Assembly (NCBI GenBank): GCA_936432065.2 | Contig: OW386285.2 | Span: 169,334,425-169,398,424, forward strand | DNA from: Rutpela maculata | Lineage: Eukaryota; Arthropoda; Insecta; Coleoptera; Cerambycidae | Reading direction: 5' to 3' | DNA length: 64,000 nt | Shown here: positions 44,214 through 54,495 of the stretch, piece after piece | How the letters are laid out: every line of letters starts with the position of its first letter | Numbering within the stretch: position 1 is the stretch's first letter | Made by a program: the position numbers and the translations under genes | The notes under the pieces: generated by a model | Told to the model about the DNA's origin: nothing | Database searches by the model: none | Seen by the model: the letters and a program-made list of their open reading frames with translations, nothing else

Positions 44214-45298
44214 ATCAATTTGTTTAATTTATGTTTGATCAGTTTTATTTTTTCTGTAAGATCTTTGTAAGATGTTTTTATATTTTTCAACTTTATCATG
44301 GCCAGTTTCTAAAGAGAAATAAGTACCTATTCAAATATAATACAATGTATTTTCTTTTGTAGTTGGACTAGCACGTGTATCTCCTCCTCTGGGCAGGAAG
44401 GAAATACCTTCTTAAAAATTGGAAAAGCCAAAAGAAAGTATTCAGCCAATAGGATCAGTCACAGATGATGTGTTGACAATGAAAAGTGGACTTTCGCAAT
44501 TACAAGTATCACCATCGGCAACACCTGGACACTTGGTTTTGAAAATGTAAGCCCTCCAATTTTTACTATTTTTTACTTACTGGCAAAAAATTCGTTATAG
44601 TAAAATATGACAGTTCATAAGTTGCAAAGAAAATTTTTTTGTTAAAAAAAATCTGAATTGAAATTTTTGTCACAATTGTTTTTTATTATTACAATTCATT
44701 TTTGTAACAAAAAATGAAAATATATTTAAAGTAACACAACTGTTTTATTTATATCTCTTCCTATTTTATAATTTAAGATGCATACTTAATTGTTACAACA
44801 ATGTAAAGTAATTAATAAAATAAAATCATGTTTTGTTCTTGGCAATTTAAAACACGGTTAGAAATAGATAAAACTTTAAGGTAGTGTAATATGATCATTA
44901 GATTTTTTCATAAATAACACGTTAAATATGATTTTTAAGCTGAAGTTTTAGAGTGATAAATGTTTGATCCATTTTAAAATGGTTTTTAACAGATCTTATT
45001 AACGTAAAACTATTTTTTTTACATATATTCGTGGACCTTTGTAAAGTATTGTTATAGCAAATACAGTTTTATTTAAGTTTATTTAGCATTTGTGTGCTCC
45101 ATTCAATAAAATTTGATGAATAAAACATTTGACTTTAGTGGAAAACTGATAGTAAAAACAAATTTTCTGTGCATATATTCCACATTTACTTACATAATAT
45201 TCTTCACAAGGAATATGAAATGTGGAAAATTAGAGTAAGTACCTAATAATTGACTGTAACAATTAAACTTTAAAATTAGATATTGGATTTATTATATG
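44214..45298. other. Interior of element E with one exon-like block
   Basis: At ~44363 a possible TGTAG acceptor precedes VGLARVSPPLGRKEIPS, then a one-base break, then QPIGSVTDDVLTMKSGLSQL and QVSPSATPGHLVLKM to a GTAAGC donor at ~44547. The pattern is of a degraded exon, product unknown. The remainder is AT-rich with no gene seen. Confidence 0.35.
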
Positions 45299-45500
45299 CA
45301 AGTACTTCACTCATATCATGTATTCTCTTGAGTTTAATTATTATAATAATTTATTATTTGCTATAATTATAGATGAGTCGCTGCGTCATACTGAACATAT
45401 TCAGAATGAAGCAGCGACTCATCAATGATTACAATAAGTAATAAATTTTTATAATAATTAAACTTTGAAGAAAATACATGACATGAGTGAAGTACTTATA
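45299..45500. mobile_element. ~200-bp palindrome in element E
   Basis: AAGTACTTCACTCATATCAT at the left pairs with ATGACATGAGTGAAGTACTT at the right; the centre is a hairpin GATGAGTCGCTGC / GCAGCGACTCATC around TCATACTGAACATATTCAGAAT. Non-coding, MITE-like. Confidence 0.7.
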
Positions 45501-45901
45501 GCTGCCACTGATACTTAATGTTCATTCCTACAATATACGTGCATCATAGATTTATGATCCATGTGTAACATACCAGGCACCTACGGTTTAATTCCTGCGA
45601 AGGTAGTACTCATATACCATGAACATGCAGTGTACATTGTGAATGTAGGATGGACCTTCCTCCTATATACCTCATGTATCTATCAGTATGTCAATATACG
45701 TTTCTGGTTCATATCAAGTTCCGTTTTGGTCTATGGGTACGTTGTAGGAATCTTACTCGTATATCGAGAGGCGGTCATCTGTACGTCTCTCTGACATTCA
45801 GATTTTCTACACGGAATACAAAATGAATATTCATTCTTAGTTCCATGGGTACATAAAGTACGTTCCGAGCACATGCTCTGAATGTAAAAATGCTATCTGG
45901 G

Positions 45902-47678
45902 TGGGAAATCTGTCTTTCATTTTTTCGACGTTCCCATTCAATTTTCGTGTACATCAGGAATTTAATTCTTTGTTGCAGCTCTCTGATTGTTACATTGTTA
46001 TCTGTAACTACTAGGTACAGCGGGGAAAACTTAGTTTTCATTTTATAAATATTCTTAACAGGGAGATCGTGGACGTCTTCCAGTTCTTCTTGAATGTCCT
46101 CCAGTTTTGGATCGCCCTGTAAGCCACGTAAAACGAAGGCGTGTGTTTTTTCTTCCTTCGATGTATAAGTATGAAATTTCACATCGACTTGATGGATCAA
46201 TTTGCTCTTGTATGATTTATATTCCTCTACATCAGCAATGTAGAGTAAAATTGACTTCGGGGCGTATTTCAGATAAAAACCCTTTTTAATGTGTGTCTTT
46301 AATTCTTTGGTTATATCTTGATGTGACTTTATTGCTCCTTCGAGGACAATTGGGGGCTTTTTGTACTGTATTTCAGTTTTCTTCTTCTGGGTAGTTTTTG
46401 GTTTTGCACCGGTGTTTTGTGTAATGTTTGCGACTTTTTCTTGTATCTGCGCTTCGGCAGAGTCGAGTGTAGAAAATCGGTTACGAATAGGGACAATACC
46501 AGTGACGGGTGGTTGAATATATTGGGCAATTTTTGTAGCTTTTCTGGGAGTGACAAATCCGTGAGAGTGGTCTGATGTATCCATTGGTATCGAGGAAATT
46601 GGAGTTGTAGGTTTTGATATTTGATTGATATCGATTTTCTGGTTACCACATATAATGTTATTATCATCTATGGTAATTTGGCCGCTTTTTATTAGATCAG
46701 CAATGAGTTGTTTAGAGGCCTGTTGTTGAGCGATTTTTGCCCTCTGATCTGAGAGGGTATGAGGTTTTAGGTGTATGTTTTTGGATAGTTCAAGGTTAAT
46801 CCTTTTGGGGGATTTTTCATCTGTAATTTGGATATTTAATATTGGCGATTTTTGTTGTATATTATATTCTGGGGGAGAGTTTGATTTCGGCTGGAGCGGC
46901 GGGTCCTTGTTTTCCTCGACGTCTTTTTCTGTATCCATTATAAGTGATACAAGTTCAGCGTAAGAAATGTTCTCAGGTTCTGTTAATAATTCTTTTTGAG
47001 CTTGCTTTATTTGTTCCTCTTGTAATTTCTTGGCAACCGCCGGGACAGGAGGCGATTTCTGTTCGTAGGAGGAAAGGTAAGAATATCTCTGAATTGTTTA
47101 GATTTTTCGAATTCCTTTGTGGATTTAGGAATTCCTTTCTTATCGAGATTTTTTGCGAATTGTAGTAAACTAGGTTGTTGATTAATCCATTTACTGTTCT
47201 TACTGCTTCTTATGGTGATTGACTGTACGTCGATCTTTCTTTCTTGTCTAGCTTTCTTGTGTATTTGGGAGTTGTCCTCGTCTTCTTCGTCGGTGTTCGA
47301 TTCAACAAATTTAGTCGTCTGGGGAGTACTTGATGAATTAGTGTCTATCTCACTTTGTGTTTTAGGATTTTTCGAGTCTATTTCACTTGTACTTAAAATT
47401 AAATTCGTGTCTCTACCACTTATTGACTTATTTCTAACTATATGTGTGTCTTTATCACTGTTACTCGTTGCACTGCTGCACCTCTTGTCTGTTTTATTAT
47501 CAGACTTTTTGACTTTTGACCGTTTATGTGGATCTTTCGTTTTAATTTTCTGTAAATCACTAGGTTTTTTAAGCGGATCTTTACTCTTCTTGAGATATAA
47601 ATTATGTGGAAGCTTCGCCACGTCGTCCTCACTTGCTGACATCCGTTTTGAAACTGGGGAAGACGACACCTTAAGCAC
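45902..47678 (-). pseudogene. Jockey ORF1 N-terminal part (copy 2)
   Basis: The first frame (47678-47007) starts MLKVSSSPVSKRMSASEDD, with a Lys/Ser-rich, charged region. A frameshift near 47065 moves it to a second frame that contains EEQIKQAQKELLTEPENI and MDTEKDVEENKDPP. This then carries the PRE_C2HC-type region (SKEEKTHAFVLRGLQGDP, VHDLPVKNIYKMKTKFSPLY). It reaches ERRKNERQIS where element E interrupts it at 45901. The zinc knuckles are on the far side (38709). The protein would coat the LINE RNA. Confidence 0.75.
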
Positions 47679-48050
47679 TCGGCTACCAACCTCTCTGAGA
47701 CTACTTACCTAAAGAATATATATTATTATTTTGGATAATGTTAAAAAACATTATATCCTCGAAAAAAAACGCCAATACTTATCCCTCACGACACGGTTTA
47801 TATATTTTTTAACTTTACACTCTGCTTACGATAACAAAATGCCATTAGCGAGTTTTAAAGTTTGTAATCCGATAAAATATAAATAAATTTAACACCGAAA
47901 AAAGACGACAATATGACGTGATGTGTAGCACGTCATTTTAATGTCATTTATAAGACGTCATTCTGTCGTCGATTTTTAGTGCCCTGACGTCTTTTTGACC
48001 AGAATCACCAGATTTTGACGTCATTATAACGTACCCTTGCTACCTGGGGC

Positions 48051-48856
48051 ATGTGGTGTGTGCGTTTTCAAACGTTTATATGTTTTCGGTGCAGTCGGGG
48101 CGAATCAGTATCAGTACATTCTCAACCACGCAGTGAATGATTATATGATTTAAGGTAAGCACACAGCAAAGAAAAGTTGTGTCTATTATGTTGTGAAGGT
48201 AGTAGAAGTAAAAAATGATGATTTCTCTGTCACTTTCTTACGGAAAAAAATGTCCATAGATATTTTTTACATGCCACTCGTAGAAGATGTAGCTGATGTT
48301 AATAAGACTGACATAAAAACTATTTTACCAAAGCCTAATATTAATGGTAGTACTTCCAGGCAAAACTCATATTTTACTTTTAACATTGATTTGTCTGGTA
48401 TTGACATACGTTAATTTTTAGTAAACAGTTACAACCTTATATATTTATTTTTACCAAATATTTTAAACATGAGCGATATATGTTTTGTTGTATTTTATGT
48501 CAAGTTTTTGCTTTGAAATATATAGATATTTTTTCAATAGTTGTTTTTTGTTCCATTTTTTAAGTTGGTTCACTGTGGAAAGTCAATTGAATCACTGTGT
48601 CCACATCGTAGTACACAGTGAACCACTTAACACTTTTTTTAAAAAACGCGATTTTAATATTTTTCTTTATTTATTTATAAATTAAAGAGGTACATTTCTA
48701 TTACTAACACCACAAAGTATGTTGCAAATATTTTTGCGAATTTTTTTCTCGATAACTTTGACACTTATATTGATTTAAAACAAAAGTGGGTCACTGTGGG
48801 ACAGTCTACCATACTATAAAAAATAAACTACAAATTTTACAGAAATAACGGTCAAA
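48051..48856 (+). other. Jerky/pogo-like transposase C-terminal fragment and flank
   Basis: Between ~48190 and the stop at 48414 the plus strand is open: VVEVKNDDFSVTFLRKK, MPLVEDVADVNKTDIKTILP, then a Phe-rich end (YFTFNIDLSG). This layout (charged strand, P-x-x-EDV-x-V, I-x-x-LP) resembles the C-terminal tail of Tigger/jerky-type DDE proteins in insects; I am not certain. Upstream sequence back to 48051 has no clear exon. 48568-48630 holds an imperfect palindrome with GGTTCACTGTGG and CACAGTGAACCAC. A fragment of the element A interior (48818-48856) precedes element F. Confidence 0.35.
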
Positions 48857-49358
48857 CCCAGTAAACATTAATGTAACTTTACCTCTCTGAGAGGTAAGAT
48901 TAATAAAACATTTTTATATAAAATATTTTACATAATTTTACATAGCATATACGTAAAATAATATCATATTTAAGTCAACATATTAACTTAATTACTTATA
49001 CACAAGTTTACATATTTGCTACATAATTTTACTTAAAAATGTTTACCTACTTCATTTTATGTCATGGAACGCGTCAGTGTCACGCTCACGCAGCACGCCA
49101 GTGTAAAATGATGTAAAATCTAACGTTTGTTTTTTGATCATTTTTGTGAAAAATTGTGGATGATGTCTTTTAATAACTTTGATGCAGAACTGTGAACCAT
49201 AAAGCGTTGTGACTTTTTTAAATATTATTTTATTTGGACGTTTTATTAGTGTAGAGGTTAGGTGCAAACATAACATGCCCTCTTGTTTGCGAATTTGGTG
49301 TACATAACTATGTTGGAGGTGCACCATTTTCCAGTGAATGACCCAAAAGTAAGTTTGT

Positions 49359-49974
49359 CCCAGGCAGCAAGGTGCCGTCATTATGACGTCGTTTTTTCGG
49401 CATTAATTACGTCAATTTCACCTTCAGCATGACGTAAAAATGACGTGAAAAAGACGGCACAATGTCACAGCCCAATGACGTCATACATATGACGCCAATA
49501 TGACGTATTGTTAATCAGTGAATTTTGCGATAAGGGATTATAATATTTTTCCACAATTATTAGTAAAGTTTTTGACGAAAAAAAAACCGGAATGTGTAGG
49601 GATCGAACCGTGGACTTTTGACTCGCAACCTAACACTTAACTCACTGAACCATTGAACATCTTTATTTAAATATGTTTAAAAGCTGTATACCTAGTTAGA
49701 AATAGTAAAACAAAATTATTATTACTATGTGGCGAAAATTGAACTAGTCACTAAATACTTCTATTTATTTTTATTTTATAATGATTTATTTCACGTCATT
49801 TTAATGACGTCAAAATTATGACCTAAAAAAAACGTGTATTTGACGTCTTCATGATGACGTCAGAAGTACGTTATAAATATCACGTCTCTGGTACGTCATT
49901 TATTGGGACAATGACGTCGGCGACGAAAAATCACCTTTAAAAGACGTCATAATGACGTCACCCTGCTACCTGGG
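49359..49974. mobile_element. Element C': second copy of element C, GT duplication
   Basis: Ends CCCAGGCAGCAAGGTGCCGT and CCCAGGTAGCAGGGTGACGT (other strand). GT lies on both sides, and the empty paralog near 3656 (AAGTTTGTGTTGTACC) shows the uninterrupted site, confirming a 2-bp duplication. It is ~95% identical to element C by eye but lacks the ~100-bp tandem duplication. A tRNA-like core lies at 49590-49657 (minus). Confidence 0.9.
49590..49657 (-). other. tRNA-like core of element C'
   Basis: Minus strand: TGGTTCAGTGAGTTAAGTG, then B-box GGTTCGATCCC followed by TACACATTCCGG. It is the same core as at 26232-26303, with a few base changes; the B box is unchanged. Confidence 0.6.
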
Positions 49975-50031
49975 GTGTTATACCGTTTTTATAAAGATAT
50001 TTATTTAAATGAAACGTAATCTTTTTATAGG

Positions 50032-50210
50032 TTAGAATTATTTCACGGGCAATCGTTATTCTCGACAGACAATTATATCATTACATAGATTTTGTTACAC
50101 AAAAGCTGTATGTTGGTGGTGTTCCCACATTATTAAGTTCAACTGAATCTAGCGTAAGAAGTTGTAATTCAAGGAAACTCAGATCTTAATAGTGACCAAA
50201 AGCTTTTGCG
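50032..50210 (+). pseudogene. Paralogous exon 2 of element F (broken)
   Basis: Same exon as 3718-3884 (VRIISRAIVILDRQLYHY), with three extra bases after AGAAGT and an insertion creating TTAATAG before the donor. The donor GTAAGT has become GTACTA. It shows that this copy decayed after duplication. Confidence 0.5.
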
Positions 50211-52859
50211 AAGTACTATGCATAGGTATGGTTATTGTTTACCGACATCTTATAGCACCTACTTTGTGTTCGTTATTGTATTGTACATATATTTCAAGGT
50301 TTTGTATGTGTAAAGTAGGCTAATATTTTCCTGCAATTTTTCTTTTGTCCAAAATTGGCTTCAGCACGTCAAAAAATACTTCCGAAAAATTAGATCAGAA
50401 CCTTAGGACAAAACCATTGCCCCTTTTTAGGGGATAAAAGGGGTGGTAACCAAAAACTGATATATTTTTTTTTAATATCAGAATCGGTTTCAGCATGTTA
50501 AAAAACAGGATTAGATGGTTCTGATCAAAAGCGCAGCCCTTTTTTTGTTGTCTTGCGATTAATGATATTGCTTGTATCGCTGTTAAAAAAATTAATTTGA
50601 TCATTATAAAACTATGAAGAAAACTAGAATTGTCCGAACCTTTATGGTTAATTTTGTTGCAATAAATTAAGACAATTAAGATTTGTCATTATTAAAAATA
50701 TGCTTCTGGTAGAATTAAATCATCTTGGTAAAGGACCCCGCACATTTTCTTAATCAAATGGCTCTCGGTGAATGTAATAGTATAATATAATTTAATATTT
50801 ATACAAAAAAAAGCTTAAGAAACAGTAACAAGTTCGAAAATTGAATCGCTGATTGTTTGGCGTTAATTAACAATTTGTTTATATGACTGTTAAAGAAACT
50901 ACTTTTATCATGGGATTCTCACAAGATTGATCCACTCGTCTACAACTTATGCATGAAAAAAGTACTGCTTTACACACTTGTTGCATAAATAAGTAGGTAG
51001 TTTAACATTATTTAAAACAATTTTTTGGCAATTATTTAACAAATGCATTTTTTTCACGCTTCACGGCTCCCAATTGGCGTAGAAAACCCGTTTTTTAAAA
51101 TTGTTTCTTTTTTTGTGATCTTTTGAAGCATTCTAATAATTTCTAATTGTTTAATTCTGAGAAAAAAAATTCTTTATAAAAAATTTAAAATGATTTTAAA
51201 TAGTTTAAAAAAAATTGTGTTAACACCACTGAAGAGTAAGAGAAAAATCTACATTCTAAAACAAATTGTTCTATGACTTGATGCACTTAAACAGTCAACG
51301 GTTCAATTTTCGACTTTGTTATTGTTTTTTGGCGTTGTTATAAACATTTCCACTTGAAATTTGGTGTGAGAATTTAATGGGCTTATTTAGCATATTTTTT
51401 TATTACATTTTGCAAAAAAATCTCTTAATTTTAGAGAGAAATTCAAAAAACCAGGATATTCTAAGATCTCTAGAGGCTTTAAAATTAATCAAGAATATAG
51501 ACGCTGCATGAAGTCATTCACTCCTAGTTGCATTTTCATTCCCCTTTTTTTCATGTTGAAATACTCCACTAGTCCCCAAATCACCATCTCTGGTAGATTA
51601 GACAAATCTGATTTTAAATCGCTGGGTTTTAACAGTGTAAACTCAACTTTGAGGCAGACTTTTGGATTGAATGACAGCACTTTGAGCACATCGGTTCATG
51701 TTTAAAGCAGTATACTTCTGAAACTTATCGGATCGACCTCAAATTTTCCATTCCATTGGAAGCGTGTTTTCGTAAAGTTTTGTTAAAATATATACATTCC
51801 CAAGTAGCACAATTAATTCCTCAAGATATCCCGAGGATAAAAATTTAGGAATTAGTAAATATCTTCTAGAGATCCGTAAGAGTTCCCTAATATGGGCAAA
51901 TGTCAGCATATCAGTATTAAATAGTACTTCCCATGGTAATCAAAAAAAGCTATTAGTATAGAATCCTCTAAGCAGCCTTTTGCATACCTATAGAATTCCC
52001 ATAGTAATCTCAGAGGTTATTTTAAGGATTTTTTTCCACTGCACATATGGGAAATAAGTCACTGTAGGTATTACACTGACACATTCGCATAATATATTTA
52101 TTAAATTATTTTATTAAAACCGTAAAGGCCAAACAACAAACATGGTACAAAGGTATTTTTGCCGAGGCCGATGCTAATGATAAGGATGAGGATAAGACAA
52201 GTGGAGAGTTTGGAGATAATGCTGAGGGAAAAGCTGGCACAAAAAAATTTCAGTGTAGATATTACCTACACGTAGGTATATGTGCTATTGTATCATCATA
52301 TGTACCATATAATAACCTATATATTATTTTTAGTTTGTTTTGTTTTTGTTGGTTCTGTGTTCTGTCTAGTAACCTATATTTTAAGCTTAAGTTTGTTCTG
52401 TTTTTATGTTTTTTGTTCGTATTAGTCTAGGTGCCCACGTACATAAATGCAATTTATACATATCCTCGTATAACTTCTTGTACGGCATAATCATTTTTTT
52501 CCTCTGCGAAAAGTTTCGTAAACGCGGCGTTCCTCCTTGGCAAGAAAAAGACGATTTCCACGCATCGGACTGGAAAATCGGCAAATATATTTTGTCCGAC
52601 AATTCCAAAATTGGATTCTACATATTTTTATTAAGCAATCTTGAAAAAATTAGATGGTTACCCTGCCAAAAATGCCAGATTAAGACTCATAAAAAAATAT
52701 AAACAATTTATAAGTCTCTTTAAGGATCTATAAGCTTAATCTGTAATATATAAGTATGTGATATCTGTCGTATACACTTTATACAAAGTTTCATGATTTT
52801 TCATGAGTTTCTAAGGCTAACTGAAAATATACGAGTTTTAATCAGACAATACAGTTCTA

Positions 52860-53755
52860 ATTTTTTTGTTTTCTATGAGTTTTTAAAAGACAAGACATGT
52901 TTTAAGGTTTTTACGAGTTATAACAAGATAATACAGTTTGAATTTTTATCGTTTTCTATTAGCGTTCGTTAGACAAGAAATTATGGGGGATAAACGAGTT
53001 TTATTAAGACAATGCAGATCAAATTCTGATAGTTATCTATGAGTTTTTATCCAGCAAAAAATACTTAAGAATTTATGAGTTTTTAGAAGAAACTGCAGTT
53101 CTAACTTCTATCGTATCTTATCAGTTGTTCATCAGTATAGAGGTTTGTAAGGGATTTATGAATTTTGGAGAGTATAGAGTCTTAATATTTTATTGAATCC
53201 TATAAGTTTTTATGAGACATAATTCATCTTTTTGTACGATAATACAGTTCTAATTTTTTTGTTTTCTATGAGTTTTTACAAGACGAGAAATGTTTTAAGG
53301 TTTTTATGAGTTATAACAAGATAATACAGTTTGAATTTTTATCGTTTTCTATTAGCGTTCATTAGACAAGGAATTATGGGGGATAAATGAGTTTTATTCA
53401 GACAATGAAGATAAAATTCTGACAGTTATCTGTGAGTTTTTATCTAGCAAAAACTACTTAAGAGTTTATGAGTTTTTAGAAGAAAGTGCAGTTCTGACTT
53501 CTATCGTATCCTATCAGTTGTTCATCAGTCTAGAGGTTTGTCAGGGATTTATGAGTTTTAGAGGGTATAGAGTCTTAATATTTTATTGAATCCTTTAAGT
53601 TTTTATCAGACATGCAATTCTTATTAACATTCGTGTTTTTGTAGGATAATACAGTTCTAATTTTATTTGTGTTCTATGAGTTTTTACAAGATGATTAAGT
53701 ATCACTTACAATACTTACTAAACTAAACTTACTAATACAATAAATTTCATATATA
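52860..53755 (+). repeat. ~395-bp AT-rich satellite, forward arm of large inverted repeat
   Basis: At least two head-to-tail copies (matching words AAGGTTTTTA near 52903 and 53298). Each holds GATAATACAGTTTGAATTTT, CTATTAGCGTTC and CTTCTATCGTAT. The arm ends ACTAATACAATAAATTTCAT at 53755 and is the reverse complement of the stretch starting at 54496. Confidence 0.8.
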
Positions 53756-53902
53756 TTTATATATTTTTAATGTAAATTTCTAGTACGAAACCTGTTAGTA
53801 TTTGTAAGTTCTTGAAGTATTTGAAATGTGTTTTGAATGTAAATTCCTTGCCTGGGGTCTATCAGCACTCGCACGTTTTAATAGGAAACATGAAGTTTTT
53901 AT

Positions 53903-54152
53903 CAGAGCCGTGGAGAGAAAATAAGGGCCCGGTGGAAAATTTTTTTTGAAAATTGATAACGGGGGAAGGGAGAAATAAAAAATAAAAAATTGGTGAGCGG
54001 AGAGTGTAGAAATAATCCGAAGAAATTTTTAAAATATGCGAATAAAAATTATAATACAAATTTTCGACGTTTCAAAACCAGGCCCCCCAAACAAGCCCGA
54101 AGCCCGGGACCGGGAGAATCACCCCCACACCACCCCCCTCTAGACAGGCCTG
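53903..54152. mobile_element. GC-rich MITE-like insertion in the spacer of the inverted repeat
   Basis: It begins CAGAGCCGTGGAGAG and ends CCCCTCTAGACAGGCCTG, interrupting a copy of the AT-rich repeat (gtttttat / aagattctatg). TAT occurs on both sides. Runs of G and C with AAAATTTTTTTT resemble the hAT-type MITE at 35004. The duplication length does not settle the family. Confidence 0.5.
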
Positions 54153-54495
54153 TATAAGATTCTATGAGGGTGCGTTAATATGCAATGGGGTTTTAATGTA
54201 AATTCTCTGAATGATGTCTACCAGTATATTTATAAGTATTTACGGTAGCTAAATTGCGAAGTTTTATGGATTTTTATATGAATTTGAAAGATATTAATAT
54301 AAATTTATCAGTACGAGGCCTATAAGTATTTATAAGTTTTCATGGTGTTCGAAATACGAAAATTGTATAGATTCTGTGAGTCTTTAATGTAAATTCCTCG
54401 CTTGAGGTTTATTGTAAGACTTTTATGGAAATAAGAAGGTTTTCTAAAATGCAATGTGTATATATTTACAATGGATTTTAATGTAAATTATATGA

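Larger units (their letters stand above)
38710..45901. mobile_element. Element E: 7.2-kb DNA transposon, CCCAGATAGCATT ends, TG duplication
   Basis: CCCAGATAGCATTTATTATT at the left is mirrored at the right by AAAATGCTATCTGGG. TG lies outside both ends, and removal with one TG rejoins Jockey ORF1 in frame. Both subterminal zones (about 300 bp) are full of GAATGTACATT, ACATTC and GAATGT words. The interior has exon-like pieces (40190-40299, 44363-44547), a nested LTR element, palindromes and a LINE end. No recognised transposase remains, though the size suggests a once autonomous copy. Confidence 0.85.
34646..47690 (-). mobile_element. Jockey-type LINE copy 2, nearly full length but interrupted
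   Basis: Minus strand: ORF1 in pieces from 47678, ORF2 from 38090 to its stop near 34983, and a 3' region running into the gypsy insertion at 34645. Element E (38710-45901) splits ORF1, and a hAT MITE (35004-35426) splits the end of ORF2. Without insertions the element would be about 5.4 kb. Several frameshifts show it is dead. The 3' terminus is not fixed and may continue left of the gypsy element. Confidence 0.8.
28376..48048. mobile_element. Element D: possible nest with matching CCCAGGTAGCA outer ends, GC duplication
   Basis: CCCAGGTAGCAAAGGCACGT at 28376 and, read inward from 48048, CCCAGGTAGCAAGGGTACGT are clearly the same end type, each followed by TGACGT-rich subterminal sequence. 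GC lies outside both (28374-28375, 48049-48050). The simplest reading is one TGACGTCA-type element into which Jockey copy 2, the gypsy element and others inserted. Alternatively these are halves of two different elements, since a 2-bp match has a 1-in-16 chance. A relative without the left end lies at ~57108. Confidence 0.45.
48857..51798. mobile_element. Element F: second, partial copy of element B
   Basis: It starts CCCAGTAAACATTAATGTAA inside a relic of element A sequence (GAAATAACGGTCAAA) and parallels 3162-~5477 almost base for base, apart from scattered indels, the insertion of element C' (49359-49974) and the start of element G at 51799. Its right end is not in the window. Its exon 2 (50032-50210) has stops, so it is a dead copy. 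Confidence 0.75.

Noticed and set aside
47212..47712. 166-codon plus-strand frame with many Leu/Ser
   Set aside because: It is antisense to the Jockey ORF1 N-terminus, whose Lys/Ser-rich sequence gives Leu/Phe-rich complements.
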